Positions 24,540 to 34,408 of a stretch of 64,000 nt of DNA are shown piece after piece. The position numbers and the translations under genes are program-made. The notes beneath the pieces are model-generated. The model saw nothing but the letters and a program-made list of their open reading frames with translations. It was not told where the DNA came from and did not search any database. This DNA is from Acholoe squamosa (taxonomy: Eukaryota; Annelida; Polychaeta; Phyllodocida; Polynoidae). Every line of letters starts with the position of its first letter. The stretch's first letter is position 1. Where the stretch lies: contig OX439039.1 of NCBI GenBank assembly GCA_949317995.1, forward strand, positions 75,340,002-75,404,001, given 5' to 3'.

Positions 24540-25205
24540 CAGCCTGTCAGTTTCTACACTACTCACAGTAGAACCTGCATCATATTATCAATTCCCTGCA
24601 CTACTCACGGTAGAACCTGCATCGTATTTTCAATTCCCTGCACTACTCTCAGTAGAACCAGCATCATATTGTCAATTCCCTGCACTACTCACAGAAGAAC
24701 CTGCATCATAGTGTCAATACCCTGCACTACTCACAGAAGAACCTGCATCATATTGTCAATTCCCTGCATTACTCTCATGAAACCTGTTTCATATTGTCAA
24801 TTCCCTGCACTACTCACAGTAGAACCTGCATCATATTGTCAATATCCTGCACTACTCTCAGTAGAACTTGTGTCATAGTGTCAATTCCCTGCACTACTCT
24901 CAGTAGAACCTGCATCATATTGTCAATATCCTGCACTACTCTCAGTAGAACCTGCATCATATTGTCAATTCCCTGCACTACTCACAGTAGAACCTGTGTC
25001 ATAGTGTCAATTCCCTGCACTACTCTCAGTAGAAGCTGTGTTATATTGTCAATTCCCTGCACTACTCACAGTATAACCTTTGTCATTTTGTCAATTCCCT
25101 GCACTACTCACAGTAGAACCTGCATCATATTGTCAATTCCCTGCACTACTCTCAGTAGAACCTATGTCATGGTGTCAATTTCCTCCTTTACTCTCAGTAG
25201 TGTGA
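24540..25205. repeat. 42-bp minisatellite
   Basis: About 15 copies of a unit reading CACTACTCACAGTAGAACCT then GCATCATATTGTCAATTCCC and TG. Since 42 is a multiple of three, stop-free frames run through the array; these are not genes. Confidence 0.95.
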
Positions 25206-25451
25206 ACATTGCATGAAGGTCATTTCTATCAAAGGCCGTCCATTTGTCCACCCCACATTTAGCGCGTCCTTCACACGGAAATAGGTGTTGTGCATGCGCT
25301 GTGGTGGCAGCGTCTCCTGCCAGTCGACAGGTGTACCACCAGCTGAGACAGGTAGGACGGCCACAGCACCATAGCCACACTGAGGGTGTGTGGGGTTTCC
25401 TCCAATGGCTGTTGGGAACTCCAGGATGTTTCCCACCATAAAGCAGCTCAT
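25194..25451 (-). other. Unassigned open frame beside a minisatellite
   Basis: An 85-codon minus-strand frame, open upstream to about 25510, reading LGMSCFMVGNILEFPTAIGG, YGAVAVLPVSAGGTPVDWQE and RMHNTYFRVKDALNVGWTNG. It looks more protein-like than the overlapping 155-codon frame, and its composition (GC-rich) differs from the flanks. There is no good start context and the last codons run into the tandem repeat. I do not recognise it; it could be a decayed exon, a mobile-element fragment or chance. Confidence 0.25.
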
Positions 25452-26207
25452 ACCCAGACCCAGCTTTTCCTGTTTCGCCTGAAGCCTTCGGCCGCCGACG
25501 ATTTCCAGCAGTTACGACTCGAGACACCATAGGGAGAAGAAGGAGACTTTTATACATGTAGAGGATTGAGCCAAATACTAGAGACTTCTTCCAGACTGCC
25601 TCTCTGTTCTTATACTGGACTATAGACATTTACTTCCTCAGTATGTATCCCTTGGAGATCTTAGCTTGTTTCTAGATTGGGTTCTATCTTTTCATCCATA
25701 GCCCATTTCCGTCCAGACATACCTCTTTTCGCCACATTGGTATAGAATCCCTCCTTGCCGTTTTCCTTTTCGTCCCCATCCCCTTCATTGTCACACAGAC
25801 AGGTTTATTCTTGAGGCCTCCCATCTCTCTACTACCAGATATATCTATAGTTTTCTATTCTTCCCAGTATACCCCCTTCATTGGTATCACATCTCAGGTC
25901 TATCTACTTCTTAATAACTTACTTTTGATATCTTCAGACCCGTCCAGTTCAAGTCATTAGCACAAATTAAGTGTTGCCCTGCCAGTCATTGACCCTCCAT
26001 TATCATCCATGGAGCTTTGTCCAATATCCTACGGCCAGGCCTTCCTCAGTCTATCCCCATTTCTGCCCCCCTCTCCAGATATGAAGTCCTAAAAACAATC
26101 CCTTCCCCTAGAACCCTATTCGACCCTCTGCCCCAACACCCCCTTCTTCTCCTCTCCCCTATTGTTGTTCCCTTGTAATCTTCTCCCAAGTCCTTTGACC
26201 TGTAACT

Positions 26208-26370
26208 ATGGCTAACATGGCGTCCACAGGAGTGCCTAACATGACACAGCCCGCCATGTCGGCTCCGACCTCCGGGCTGCCGACGCACACCGCGCCGTAT
26301 GGTAATATATCCTGGGACGACGCGACATGGATCATGACATGCTGCTTCATCATCTTCACCATGCAGTCAG
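26208..26370 (+). CDS. AMT gene 2, exon 1
   Basis: Start ATG at 26208 in context AACTATGG. The exon codes for an N-terminus with several Met/Thr/Pro residues, then GNISWDDATWIMTCCFIIF, the first membrane helix, and ends ...MQS plus one base before donor GTCAGG. The next in-frame ATG (26217) could also serve as start. Confidence 0.88.
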
Positions 26371-28258
26371 GTCAGGTTTGATTTTTATTTTCATATCTTT
26401 TCTTCTAATATTAGGCCGTTTTTTTTAATAACTTGGATTACGGATTATTTTAGTCAAAATCTTGGCCAGCCAGAGGCAAAAATTGACCCCAAAATTCCCA
26501 CCGGCCAGAGGGGAAAAAAAGGCCATGCTACCTCTCGTTTTTGGGCTTCAAATGTAACTTTTAGCCAATAAAGGGCAGATTTCTGACTGCCATATGTCGG
26601 AAAAATGTTAAAATGTTTGACATTTGTTGGTCTCGATGGACATTAATTTTTTCTATTTTTTTGCCCCTAAATCTTGAAAAATACCAGCGGCCACAGGTAA
26701 AAAAAAAAATTTTGCTTTTGCCAAAAATCTCACCGGCGGATTCTTTACAGATTCAAACTTCCAAAGGTCCAAACTTCTTTTGATTTTACATTTTAGGTGA
26801 AGTCATGAAACCTGGCAATCTACAAGATTATACTTTGGTTGAATAGCTTTTTCCTAGCTGGCACAGAACCTTTGTTTCAATTGAACCTATTTGAAAACCA
26901 ACTATCAACATTGACTCAACGTTGTATGCCCACTGATTTGCCATGTTTCAATAAAAGAATTATCATATCTTCTTTTAAAATTGTCTTATCCCCTGTCTGT
27001 AAATTTTTAACAGGATTTGGGCTCCTGGAGTCAGGATCAGTGACTGCTAAGAACGAGGTTAACATCATGGTTAAAAACGCCATTGATGTCGTCTTCGGTG
27101 GGCTCTCCTTCTGGATGTTCGGCTTCGGCATCGTCTTTGGCAACCCTAAGATGTCAAATGCCTTCATGGGCGTTGGCAACATCTTTGTGGACAGCTATGA
27201 TGTCAACCAGATGGGTGACCTCTACACTCTCTTCATCTTCCAATTGTCGTTCTGCACTACAGCGACCACGATTGTGTCAGGAGCCATGGCTGAACGCACA
27301 CGGCTTAACTCGTATGTTATCTTCTCCTTTCTGAACACTCTCATCTACTGCTTCCCGGCTCACTGGATGTGGGGCGACTATGGCTTCCTTGGGGGCTTGG
27401 GTGCAATCGACATAGCTGGCAGCTCGGTGGTGCACCTCGTAGGTGGGCTGTCTGGGCTGGTCGCCACAATGATGCTTGGGCCACGAATAGGGATCTTCGG
27501 TAAGGACGGCAAGAAGAAGCCAATGGGGTCACCGACTAATGCACTGTTAGGCATGTTTCTTCTATGGTAAGTAAGCTTATGTTTTTATGTACATCGAAGT
27601 ATAACATATGTTATATGTGTCAGAATGTACTCAGCCAATTCCCAAAAGTTTGGATAAATTTGACTCACAGTTTGGCCTAATACTTCGGGTTGTGCATATA
27701 TGATTCACAATATCTGGGCATTCATGTGAACACCAGCTACTTTCCGTCCCCAGCAGCAGATTTAAATGGGGTACGTGTCTCATTTTCCCCTGTAGGCATA
27801 ATTGTATTTGCCTCTTTTAGGCCTGAGATTTAACCAAAAATAGGGAGTAAAGGAAGGGCTGCCCGCTCTCCTATTCAACGTCGTTGATCAGCCACTGCCT
27901 CCCAGTGGATGATGTTTTGGAGTGGTGCATGCAGTTGGCAAAATACTTTTCTAAGGTCTCCTTTAAGGTAGCATCGAGGGTGAAACTCTTGAATATCAAA
28001 GACCCCTTACAATACTTTAGAGATCTGACAGTCAGCTCATAAGTGCTATAACCTTGTCCTTCGCAGCCACAGCTTAGATGTTTATGGATGTAATTCCTAT
28101 ATGGACTAGATGTCCAAGGAGAGGGACATGGTATAAAGGAACTCTAATCAGAATAGCACGAAAATTGATGCTATGAACTTTCTAACCAAGGATAAGAAAA
28201 TAGACCTCCATTTCTTGTATTGTTTTGGGCGTTATTTCAACATTTCTCTTACAGTGTA

Positions 28259-28314
<56 letters not shown>

Positions 28315-29151
28315 TTATGCATAGTGGCACTCTTACGTAACAACACTCAGGTACAAATATATAACCTTATTTATGCTGTAGTGGATATCTGTCAACTCCA
28401 CCCTTGCCTTAGGAGATAACAAAGAACGTCTTCTGTGACCCCAGCCTCGGACAGCGTCTATTGATACTCAGTTCAATAGTCTGGGAGCATCTCTATATTC
28501 AACTGGATGTGTATTCCAGTTTATTGTTTTATTGCCCCCTTTGATCTAGATAAGAATCTGATAGGTGTGGGATGTGTATTCACTCTCCAACCAGAGGTTT
28601 GGTCACTGCACAAATGCTTTATCTGCTTGAAGAGTGGAGCTTCGTCACTGCGGCGGCGAACCACTCAGCATAAGGTCTGAAGCCAGCCCGTAGTGTGACG
28701 GGCTGGAGAGGGCGAGCCTGCTGTGACCCAGGTGAATCAAGTCTCCTAGACCTTCACTTAGATGGATACAGGGACTGCTTGTCCTCTGACCTATGTCTGC
28801 TTTCTGGTTCATAATAAGCAGGTCCATGTCATTCAGTGACCAACATATCATAAAGAGGAACCAACTCTGGCGTGTCTAGAACATTGCCATATGGTGGGAA
28901 AATCGGAAGCGATTCCTTGCATCCAGTGTAGTGAAAGGAATTACCTATCTACTTTTGCCATTAAATAGCATTCCCTTTTTACTTTGCTCTCAATATTCCT
29001 CAGAAAGTACCTCATATTTCAGGTGGGGTTGGCTGGCCTTTAACTTAAAGTTTAACTGGGTCAGTACTTATGGGCGGCGTAGCAAGTAATTTCTATTTTG
29101 TGTGGTGGTGGAGGGGTCTTGATAAGGGATCCTACTATATCTTTATATTGG

Positions 29152-29208
<57 letters not shown>

Positions 29209-32200
29209 CCTTACCGGGTACCTTATCATCCTTTTCTTTCTGTTTTTAAGGGTAGCGGGGTAAGGGTTGGGTGCCCGAACCAATGTTTTCCAGTGCAATT
29301 GCGTGTAGTGAAAGGAGTTACTTTTGTCATTAAATAGCATTCCCCCTTTCTACATGTTGCTCTCAATGTCTATCAGAAAGTACCTCCAATTTCAGGTGGG
29401 GTTGGCTGGCCTTTAACTGTGGCAGTACGTATGGAATCTCCGGAGGGAAATGGAAGCTTGCTGCAAGGTGATCTATGACCCTTTCTGAATATAGTTAGAC
29501 CAATATCATTTTAATACCATTTCTGATACTGACAAATTAACTATTTAGTGTACATTTGTTATTCTAATTTAAATCCTCAATAATTCATCATTATAGAGCT
29601 TCTGTGACAACAGTCATGTCTGCCATGGGAGGAGGTCTAGTCGGAATAACTTACAGGTAAGTCACTCTACCGCTAACGACTGTTTTATTAACTAGGTCTG
29701 ACATGAAACTGTTACTAGATGTACACAATACACAATAGTAGACTCACAGGGAATATAAGAAGTCATGGACCGACCGTTATATACAGCAAAGGGGGGGGGG
29801 GTGCTTCTGTGGGGAGTAATGAAGACGTTGGGTGGCAAGATAAGGCAACAACATGTGAAATACAGTAAAGCTTCTTTATAAGGAGCTCGGATATAAGGAG
29901 ACCTTGCTTATAAGGAGCAAATTCTGTTTTCAAGATTCATTTAAATACATTCCTCTAGTAATAAAACCTTCGTAGAAGGAGGAAAATCCTCCATAAACTC
30001 GGATATAAGGAGGTTATTTTGGCCAGTGGAGGGTCCCAGGACTTCCCAACTCGCACCTTTGCCCTTTGATCTGCTCTATAGGCGGTGGTAGGCGGCCTGG
30101 AGGTTCCCAGGACTTCCCAACTCGCACCTTTGCCCTTTGATCTGCTCTATAGGCGGTGGTAGGCGGCCTGGGGGGGTTCCAGGACTTCCCAACTCACACC
30201 TTGGCCCTTTCATCTGCTCTATAGGCGGTGGTAGGCGACCTGGATGGTCCCAGGACTTCCCAACTCGCACCTTGGCCCTTTCATCTGCTCTATAGGCGGT
30301 GGTAGGCGACCTGGATGGTCCCAGGACTTCCCAACTCGCACCTTGGCCCTTTCATCTGCTCTATAGGCGGTGGTAGGCGACCTGGATGGTCCCAGGACTT
30401 CCCAACTCGCACCTTGGCCCTTTCATCTGCTCTATAGGCGGTGGTAGGCGGCCTGGAGGGTCCCAGGACTTCCCAACTCGCACCTTGGCCCTTTCATCTG
30501 CTCTATAGGCGGTGGTAGGCGGCCTGGAGGGTCCCAGGACTTCCCAACTCGCACCTTGGCCCTCTGATCTGCTCTACAGGCGGTGGTAGGCTGACCGTGC
30601 TTATAAGGAGCAAATTCTTATTTTTCAAGGTCCACCTTATATCGAAGTTTTACTGTATGACTAAAATTGGGGATATAATAATCTTACCTATTAGGCAGTG
30701 CAGAAAATGTTGGTTTTACCTCTGGGAAGGTAGTAATGCTAGAAATACTAGTCTGTCTCAGGCTGGGGAGGAAGTAGTACATGTACATTCTAGACCTCAA
30801 GGGAAGTAGTAGTATAGGAAATGTTGGTTTGCCTCAGGGTAGGAGGTAGTAGTATAGGAAATGTTGGTTTGACTCAGGGTTGGAAGGTAGTAGTATATGA
30901 AATGTTTGATTGACTCAGGGTAGGAGGTAGTAGTATAGGAAATGTTGGGTTTGACTCAGGGTTGGAGGTAGTAGTATAGTAAATGTTGGTTTGACTCAGG
31001 GTAGGAGGTAGTAGTATAGGAAATGCTGGTTTGACTCAGGGTGAGAAGGTAGAAGTATAGGAAATGTTGGTTTGACTCAGGGTGGGAAGGTAGCAGTATA
31101 GGAAATGTTGGTTTGACTCAGGGTAGGAGGTAGTAGTATAGGAAATGTTGGTTTGACTCAGGGTTGGAAGGTAGTAGTATAGGAAATGTTTGATTGACTC
31201 AGGGTAGGAGGTAGTAGTATAGGAAATGTTTGATTGACTCAGGGTAGGAGGTAGTAGTATAGGAAATGTTGGGTTTGACTCAGGGTTGGAAGGTAGTAGT
31301 ATAGTAAATGTTGGTTTGACTCAGGGTAGGAGGTAGTAGTATAGGAAATGTTGGTTTGACTCAGGGTGAGAAGGTAGAAGTATAGGAAATGTTGGTTTGA
31401 CTCAGGGTGGGAAGGTAGCAGTATAGGAAATGTTGGTTTGACTCAGGGTTGGAAGGTAGTAGTATATGAAATGTTGGTTTGCCTCAGGGTAGGAGGTAGT
31501 AGTATAGGAAATGTTGGTTTGACTCAGGGTGGGAAGGTAGTAGTATAGGAAATCTTGGTATCACTCAGGGTGGGAAGGTAGTACCGTAAAACCCCGGCTA
31601 TAAGTCGATTTTTTATTTTTATTTATTTTTCATATAAGTCCATTTTTCCCCCCAAAGCGGGGGATTAACTTATAGGAGGGATTGTCAAACATGATTATAG
31701 TATTAATATTTCTCAAGCACTTTTTCTATAGGTCGAATTTGATTCTCAAAGAGGGGCTCGACTTATAGGTGGGGTAGACTTATAGGCGGGGTTTTACGGT
31801 AGTATAGGAAATGTTGGTTTGACTCAGGGTGGGAAGGTAGTAATGTATGAAATGTTGGCATCACTCAGGCATGGGAGGTAATAGCATAGGAAATGATTCA
31901 GGCAGGGAAGGAAGCAACATACAAGAAATGTGATGAAATTATTTTTATTTTCAGTTATGTCATGAAGAAGAGAAAGTTTGATGTTCAAACCATAATAAAC
32001 AGTGTGCTGGGTGCCTTAGTAAGTATAACAGGTAAGAATCAAGAGTTTTACATTCAAACATGATTTAATTAGGGAGGAACATGGGGGAGGGGATAGAGGG
32101 ACTATCCCCTCCCCCATTTACAAATTTTCTGTTTACAATCATATCCAACCCACATTATAACCCGTAGGTACTTTGTTGAAATATAGAAATCATGAAAATA

Positions 32201-34408
32201 TTCTCATCCCTGTCTTCTCTTCAAAATTTGGGATGGATGATTGATTTAACCCATGTGCAAAGTATTTCTCAGAATGTTTTTTTCTTCTTGCTTTTGGAGA
32301 TAGATGTGATGATGGTCTCTGTGGCGCCACTCCTGCTCCCAATAATAAGACCGCAGTACGATGTTTCCATTTAAAAATTATTTAGAAATCAATTCATGAG
32401 CTGTGGTTTATGACTCATGTGCAACACCTGACTCATCTTCTTTTTGAATGAGTAAAATGTTCAGTCTTTTTTTTTTGCTAGGTATAGGATCAGGTCGCAT
32501 GGAGCACAGTTTTCTCTATCCTAATGTAATTCTGCTGTAATGATCTATTAGTCTGTCCGTCACACAGCTATCTGCGCAATAGCCTTTGACTAGAACAACT
32601 CAAAATGACCTAAAGATGATCGAAATTGCATATTATTTCTTCTTCTTTTAATGAAAATAAAAGGTATTGGGTTTGGTCATGTTTGCAAGGTATAAGATCA
32701 TGTAGCATGGATCACATTAGAACTTCTTTATCATAATACAATTCTACTGTAAAGTTTTATTGGTCGGTCCATCATACAGCTATCTGCGCCATAGCCTATG
32801 CATGGGAAGCTGTTATCATTGGTATGGTGGGAGGTCTATTGACTGTTATCACCCCACCCTTCCTGGACTGGATGAGGATTGATGACCCTGTCGGTGTGGT
32901 TCCTGTGCATTGTGTTTGCTCCATATGGGGGATGCTCAGTGTTGGACTCTTTGTTGATGATGTGAGTAGCTTATTTATTTCATGCCTTCTCAGGCAGATA
33001 TGATTTGAGACCACTCAGCTTCAAATAGCCTCTATGTCACAAGTATTTGGCATTTTGCGAGATAGGGCCTACCTAAATTCAGAGATAATATGAGACTCCA
33101 AAGCTTCAAATAGCCGCTTTGTCACCTTTTCGAGTTAGTGGCATCCTAAAGTACCCAAGAACTAGTCCCTATCTTACAAATATATAATCTAGTTCCAAGT
33201 TTAGGCACATGTATGCAATCTCTCAAAGTATACATAGAATACCTAAACCAAGATGCACAAGAATTTATAAACTTGACTTTGATTATGTAAGGACGAGGCC
33301 AACCTCCATACATTATTTTACTCTGCCTGTTCATCCACATCTTAACTCAGGACAAGATACAGAACATGACGCGGGGCCATGTCGGCATATTCCGGGGCGG
33401 CGGTCCGTATATTTTCCTTGTTCAGCTCCTCTCTGTCCTAACCATAGCCTCCTGGACCATCGCCACCTCCTATACCCTCCTCAAGGTCAGTATACTAACC
33501 TAGAGGTCATCTGTCAGGTTTCCCATTCAGTCCAAATGTGACTAGGGAATTATTAGGGATACAATTTATGTATCTTTATACCTCAGGGGATGGTTGGCGG
33601 ATTTAAGAGGAAATCTTTAGGCCCTAGCGGTGCAAAAGAAGGGAGAGAAAGAAGGAAGGGAAAAACAAAGAAAGGAAAGAAAAAGAGAAAAGAAAAGAGG
33701 AAAGAAGGGGAAAAAAAGAAAGAAAATGCCTAGGCGAAGGAGGGGCAGGAGTCTGTCGACAGTCAAAAGTAATGCTAACGACTTGATTTCTAAATTGAAG
33801 ATGCAGAAACTCTAATTAGATGAGTCGGGCGATGCCTGAATATGCCTCAATCAATCGAATCCTATTCCACAGACCTAAGCCTTTGGCAATTTCTTTATGG
33901 ACTTTTTTTTTAAATTCAGATACTTGATGTGTCCCTGGGTCTACGCATGTCTGCTGAGCATGAGCGTCTCGGGGCAGACTTCGTCGAGCACGGCCTGACA
34001 TGTCGTCTTGAGTTCCCGGATGGAACCATAATCGAATCTACAGATGCCGACGTGCAAGGGGACGCCTCCAAGATAGCCACTGGAGTCAAGAAAAGCAAAG
34101 TGCGACACCCACTGGAGTTAAACTTAAACACACTCACTGAGCGTCCAGAAGAGATGGAGGGCGTCACTGAAATCAGAAATGGAAAGTCACCGCGCATGCA
34201 TCGCGAAGCAGACATTTCGAATGAAAATTACGTCACTGAATATTCGTCCAATGGAAACGCGGGAATGGCCGATGGTATTTATCGAGAGATGCCAGTTGAT
34301 GTTCCTGCAGTGGAGAGAACAGGTTCAAATGCCAGTAAGATAAGGAAAAGAGAAAAGGCAGACGGTCATTCTAACCCAGCGTTCAAATCTGACGATGAGA
34401 GGGATTAG
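26208..34408 (+). CDS. AMT-family ammonium transporter, gene 2 (complete)
   Basis: Ammonium transporter/channel of the Amt family, expected in the plasma membrane as a trimer with about 11 helices (family knowledge). Exons: 26208-26370, 27014-27566, 29396-29467, 29597-29656, 31955-32031, 32780-32961, 33351-33485, 33920-34408. They sum to 1731 nt, exactly 577 codons with stop, so 576 aa. Order: extracellular N-terminus rich in Thr/Pro with an NIS glycosylation site, first helix, GAMAERTRL, first pore histidine in SSVVHLVGGLSGL, the GWLAFNCGS turn, second pore histidine in DDPVGVVPVHC, then cytoplasmic LRMSAEHERLGADFVEHG and a long hydrophilic tail. Odd point: the residue after the second histidine is Cys, where gene 1 and most family members have Gly. 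Tandem paralog of gene 1 and convergent with ELP1. Confidence 0.95.
27014..27566 (+). CDS. AMT gene 2, exon 2
   Basis: After TTTTAACAG, before GTAAGT; 553 nt. From GFGLLESGSVTAKNEVNIM to TNALLGMFLLW. Contains FCTTATTIVSGAMAERTRL and the first pore histidine in DIAGSSVVHLVGGLSGL. Confidence 0.95.
28261..28311. repeat. (TA)n microsatellite
   Basis: Uninterrupted TA repeat of about 25 units in AMT gene 2 intron 2. Confidence 0.97.
29023..29089 (+). pseudogene. Degenerate copy of AMT gene 2 exon 3
   Basis: After an intact acceptor-like TATTTCAG the frame reads WWGWLAFN, then a 12-base insertion, then FNWVSTYG (true exon FNCGSTYG), then diverges and stops at TAA 29087. The upstream intron sequence (28930-29020) is also duplicated from before exon 3. 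Confidence 0.8.
29158..29204. repeat. (TA)n microsatellite
   Basis: AT dinucleotide tract between the exon 3 copy and true exon 3 of AMT gene 2. Confidence 0.97.
29396..29467 (+). CDS. AMT gene 2, exon 3
   Basis: After CAATTTCAG, before GTGATC; 72 nt. Encodes WGWLAFNCGSTYGISGGKW. A decayed partial copy of this exon with its upstream intron sequence lies about 370 bases upstream (29023). Confidence 0.94.
29597..29656 (+). CDS. AMT gene 2, exon 4
   Basis: After ATTATAG, before GTAAGT; 60 nt. Encodes ASVTTVMSAMGGGLVGITY. Confidence 0.94.
29861..30658. mobile_element. Pogo/Tigger-like MITE, member 2, carrying a minisatellite
   Basis: TIRs TACAGTAAAGCTTCTTTATA and TATATCGAAGTTTTACTGTA with TA flanks; subterminal CTTATAAGGAGCAAATTCT occurs near both ends in the same orientation. 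The interior is a 71-bp tandem array. Confidence 0.75.
30028..30595. repeat. 71-bp minisatellite inside a MITE
   Basis: Eight copies of a unit containing CCCAGGACTTCCCAACTCGC and GCTCTATAGGCGGTGGTAGG. Confidence 0.92.
30785..31910. repeat. About 40-bp minisatellite in AMT gene 2 intron 4
   Basis: More than 20 copies of GTAGTAGTATAGGAAATGTT followed by GGTTTGACTCAGGGTAGGAG, with higher-order blocks repeated. Interrupted by a MITE at 31582-31801. Confidence 0.95.
31582..31801. mobile_element. MITE inserted in the minisatellite, TA duplication visible
   Basis: TIRs TACCGTAAAACCCCGGCTAT and GGCGGGGTTTTACGGTA. Removing it with one TA restores a normal repeat unit (GGTAGTAGTATAGG), so the TA target duplication is directly demonstrated. 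Confidence 0.88.
31955..32031 (+). CDS. AMT gene 2, exon 5
   Basis: After TATTTTCAG, before GTAAGA; 77 nt. Encodes YVMKKRKFDVQTIINSVLG and ALVSIT. The preceding intron is largely minisatellite. Confidence 0.94.
32568..32593 (+). pseudogene. Truncated copy of the start of AMT gene 2 exon 6
   Basis: An intact acceptor (CGTCACACAG) followed in the correct phase by AICAIAFD and a TAG stop; the true exon reads AICAIAYAW. The preceding 90 bases also match intron sequence before exon 6, so this is a 200-bp tandem duplication. Confidence 0.8.
32780..32961 (+). CDS. AMT gene 2, exon 6
   Basis: After CATACAG, before GTGAGT; 182 nt, phase 1 in and 0 out. Encodes AWEAVIIGMVGG through MRIDDPVGVVPVHCVCSIWG to GLFVDD. 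It equals gene 1 exon 6 (149 nt) plus the first 33 nt of gene 1 exon 7. It carries the second pore histidine, followed by Cys rather than Gly. Confidence 0.94.
33351..33485 (+). CDS. AMT gene 2, exon 7
   Basis: After TTAACTCAG, before GTCAGT; 135 nt, phase 0 on both sides. Encodes NMTRGHVGIFRGGGPYIFLV and the last membrane helix ending SYTLLK. Confidence 0.94.
33920..34408 (+). CDS. AMT gene 2, exon 8 (cytoplasmic tail)
   Basis: After TTAAATTCAG; ends at TAG 34406-34408. Encodes LGLRMSAEHERLGADFVEHG, the family's regulatory tail motif, then about 140 hydrophilic residues of low recognisability. Candidate poly(A) signals AATAAA occur about 1 kb downstream (35433), but the real site cannot be fixed from sequence. 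Confidence 0.93.
   Translation: MLDVSLGLRMSAEHERLGADFVEHGLTCRLEFPDGTIIESTDADVQGDASKIATGVKKSKVRHPLELNLNTLTERPEEMEGVTEIRNGKSPRMHREADISNENYVTEYSSNGNAGMADGIYREMPVDVPAVERTGSNASKIRKREKADGHSNPAFKSDDERD

Larger units (their letters stand above)
18053..26207. other. Intergenic region between the two AMT genes
   Basis: AT-rich with no exon recognised. Holds a short tandem (CTAAGGGGTAGTAGTTTTGT) at 20050-20110, mirrored C and G homopolymers at 21468-21519, a MITE at 23098-23350, a decayed GCGTATAGGACGC-family copy at 23622-23750, the 42-bp minisatellite and the unassigned frame near 25.2-25.5 kb. A promoter for gene 2 must lie near its 3' end, but no TATA or CpG-rich block is clear. Confidence 0.6.

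Noticed and set aside
24520..25216. Repetitive frames such as CTTHSRTCIILSIP through the 42-bp array
   Set aside because: Period divisible by three and a stop-free unit make this automatic; several frames are open and none has gene context.
25162..25629. 155-codon minus-strand frame
   Set aside because: Composition (many W, C, R) looks random and it overlaps a more protein-like frame; runs into the minisatellite.
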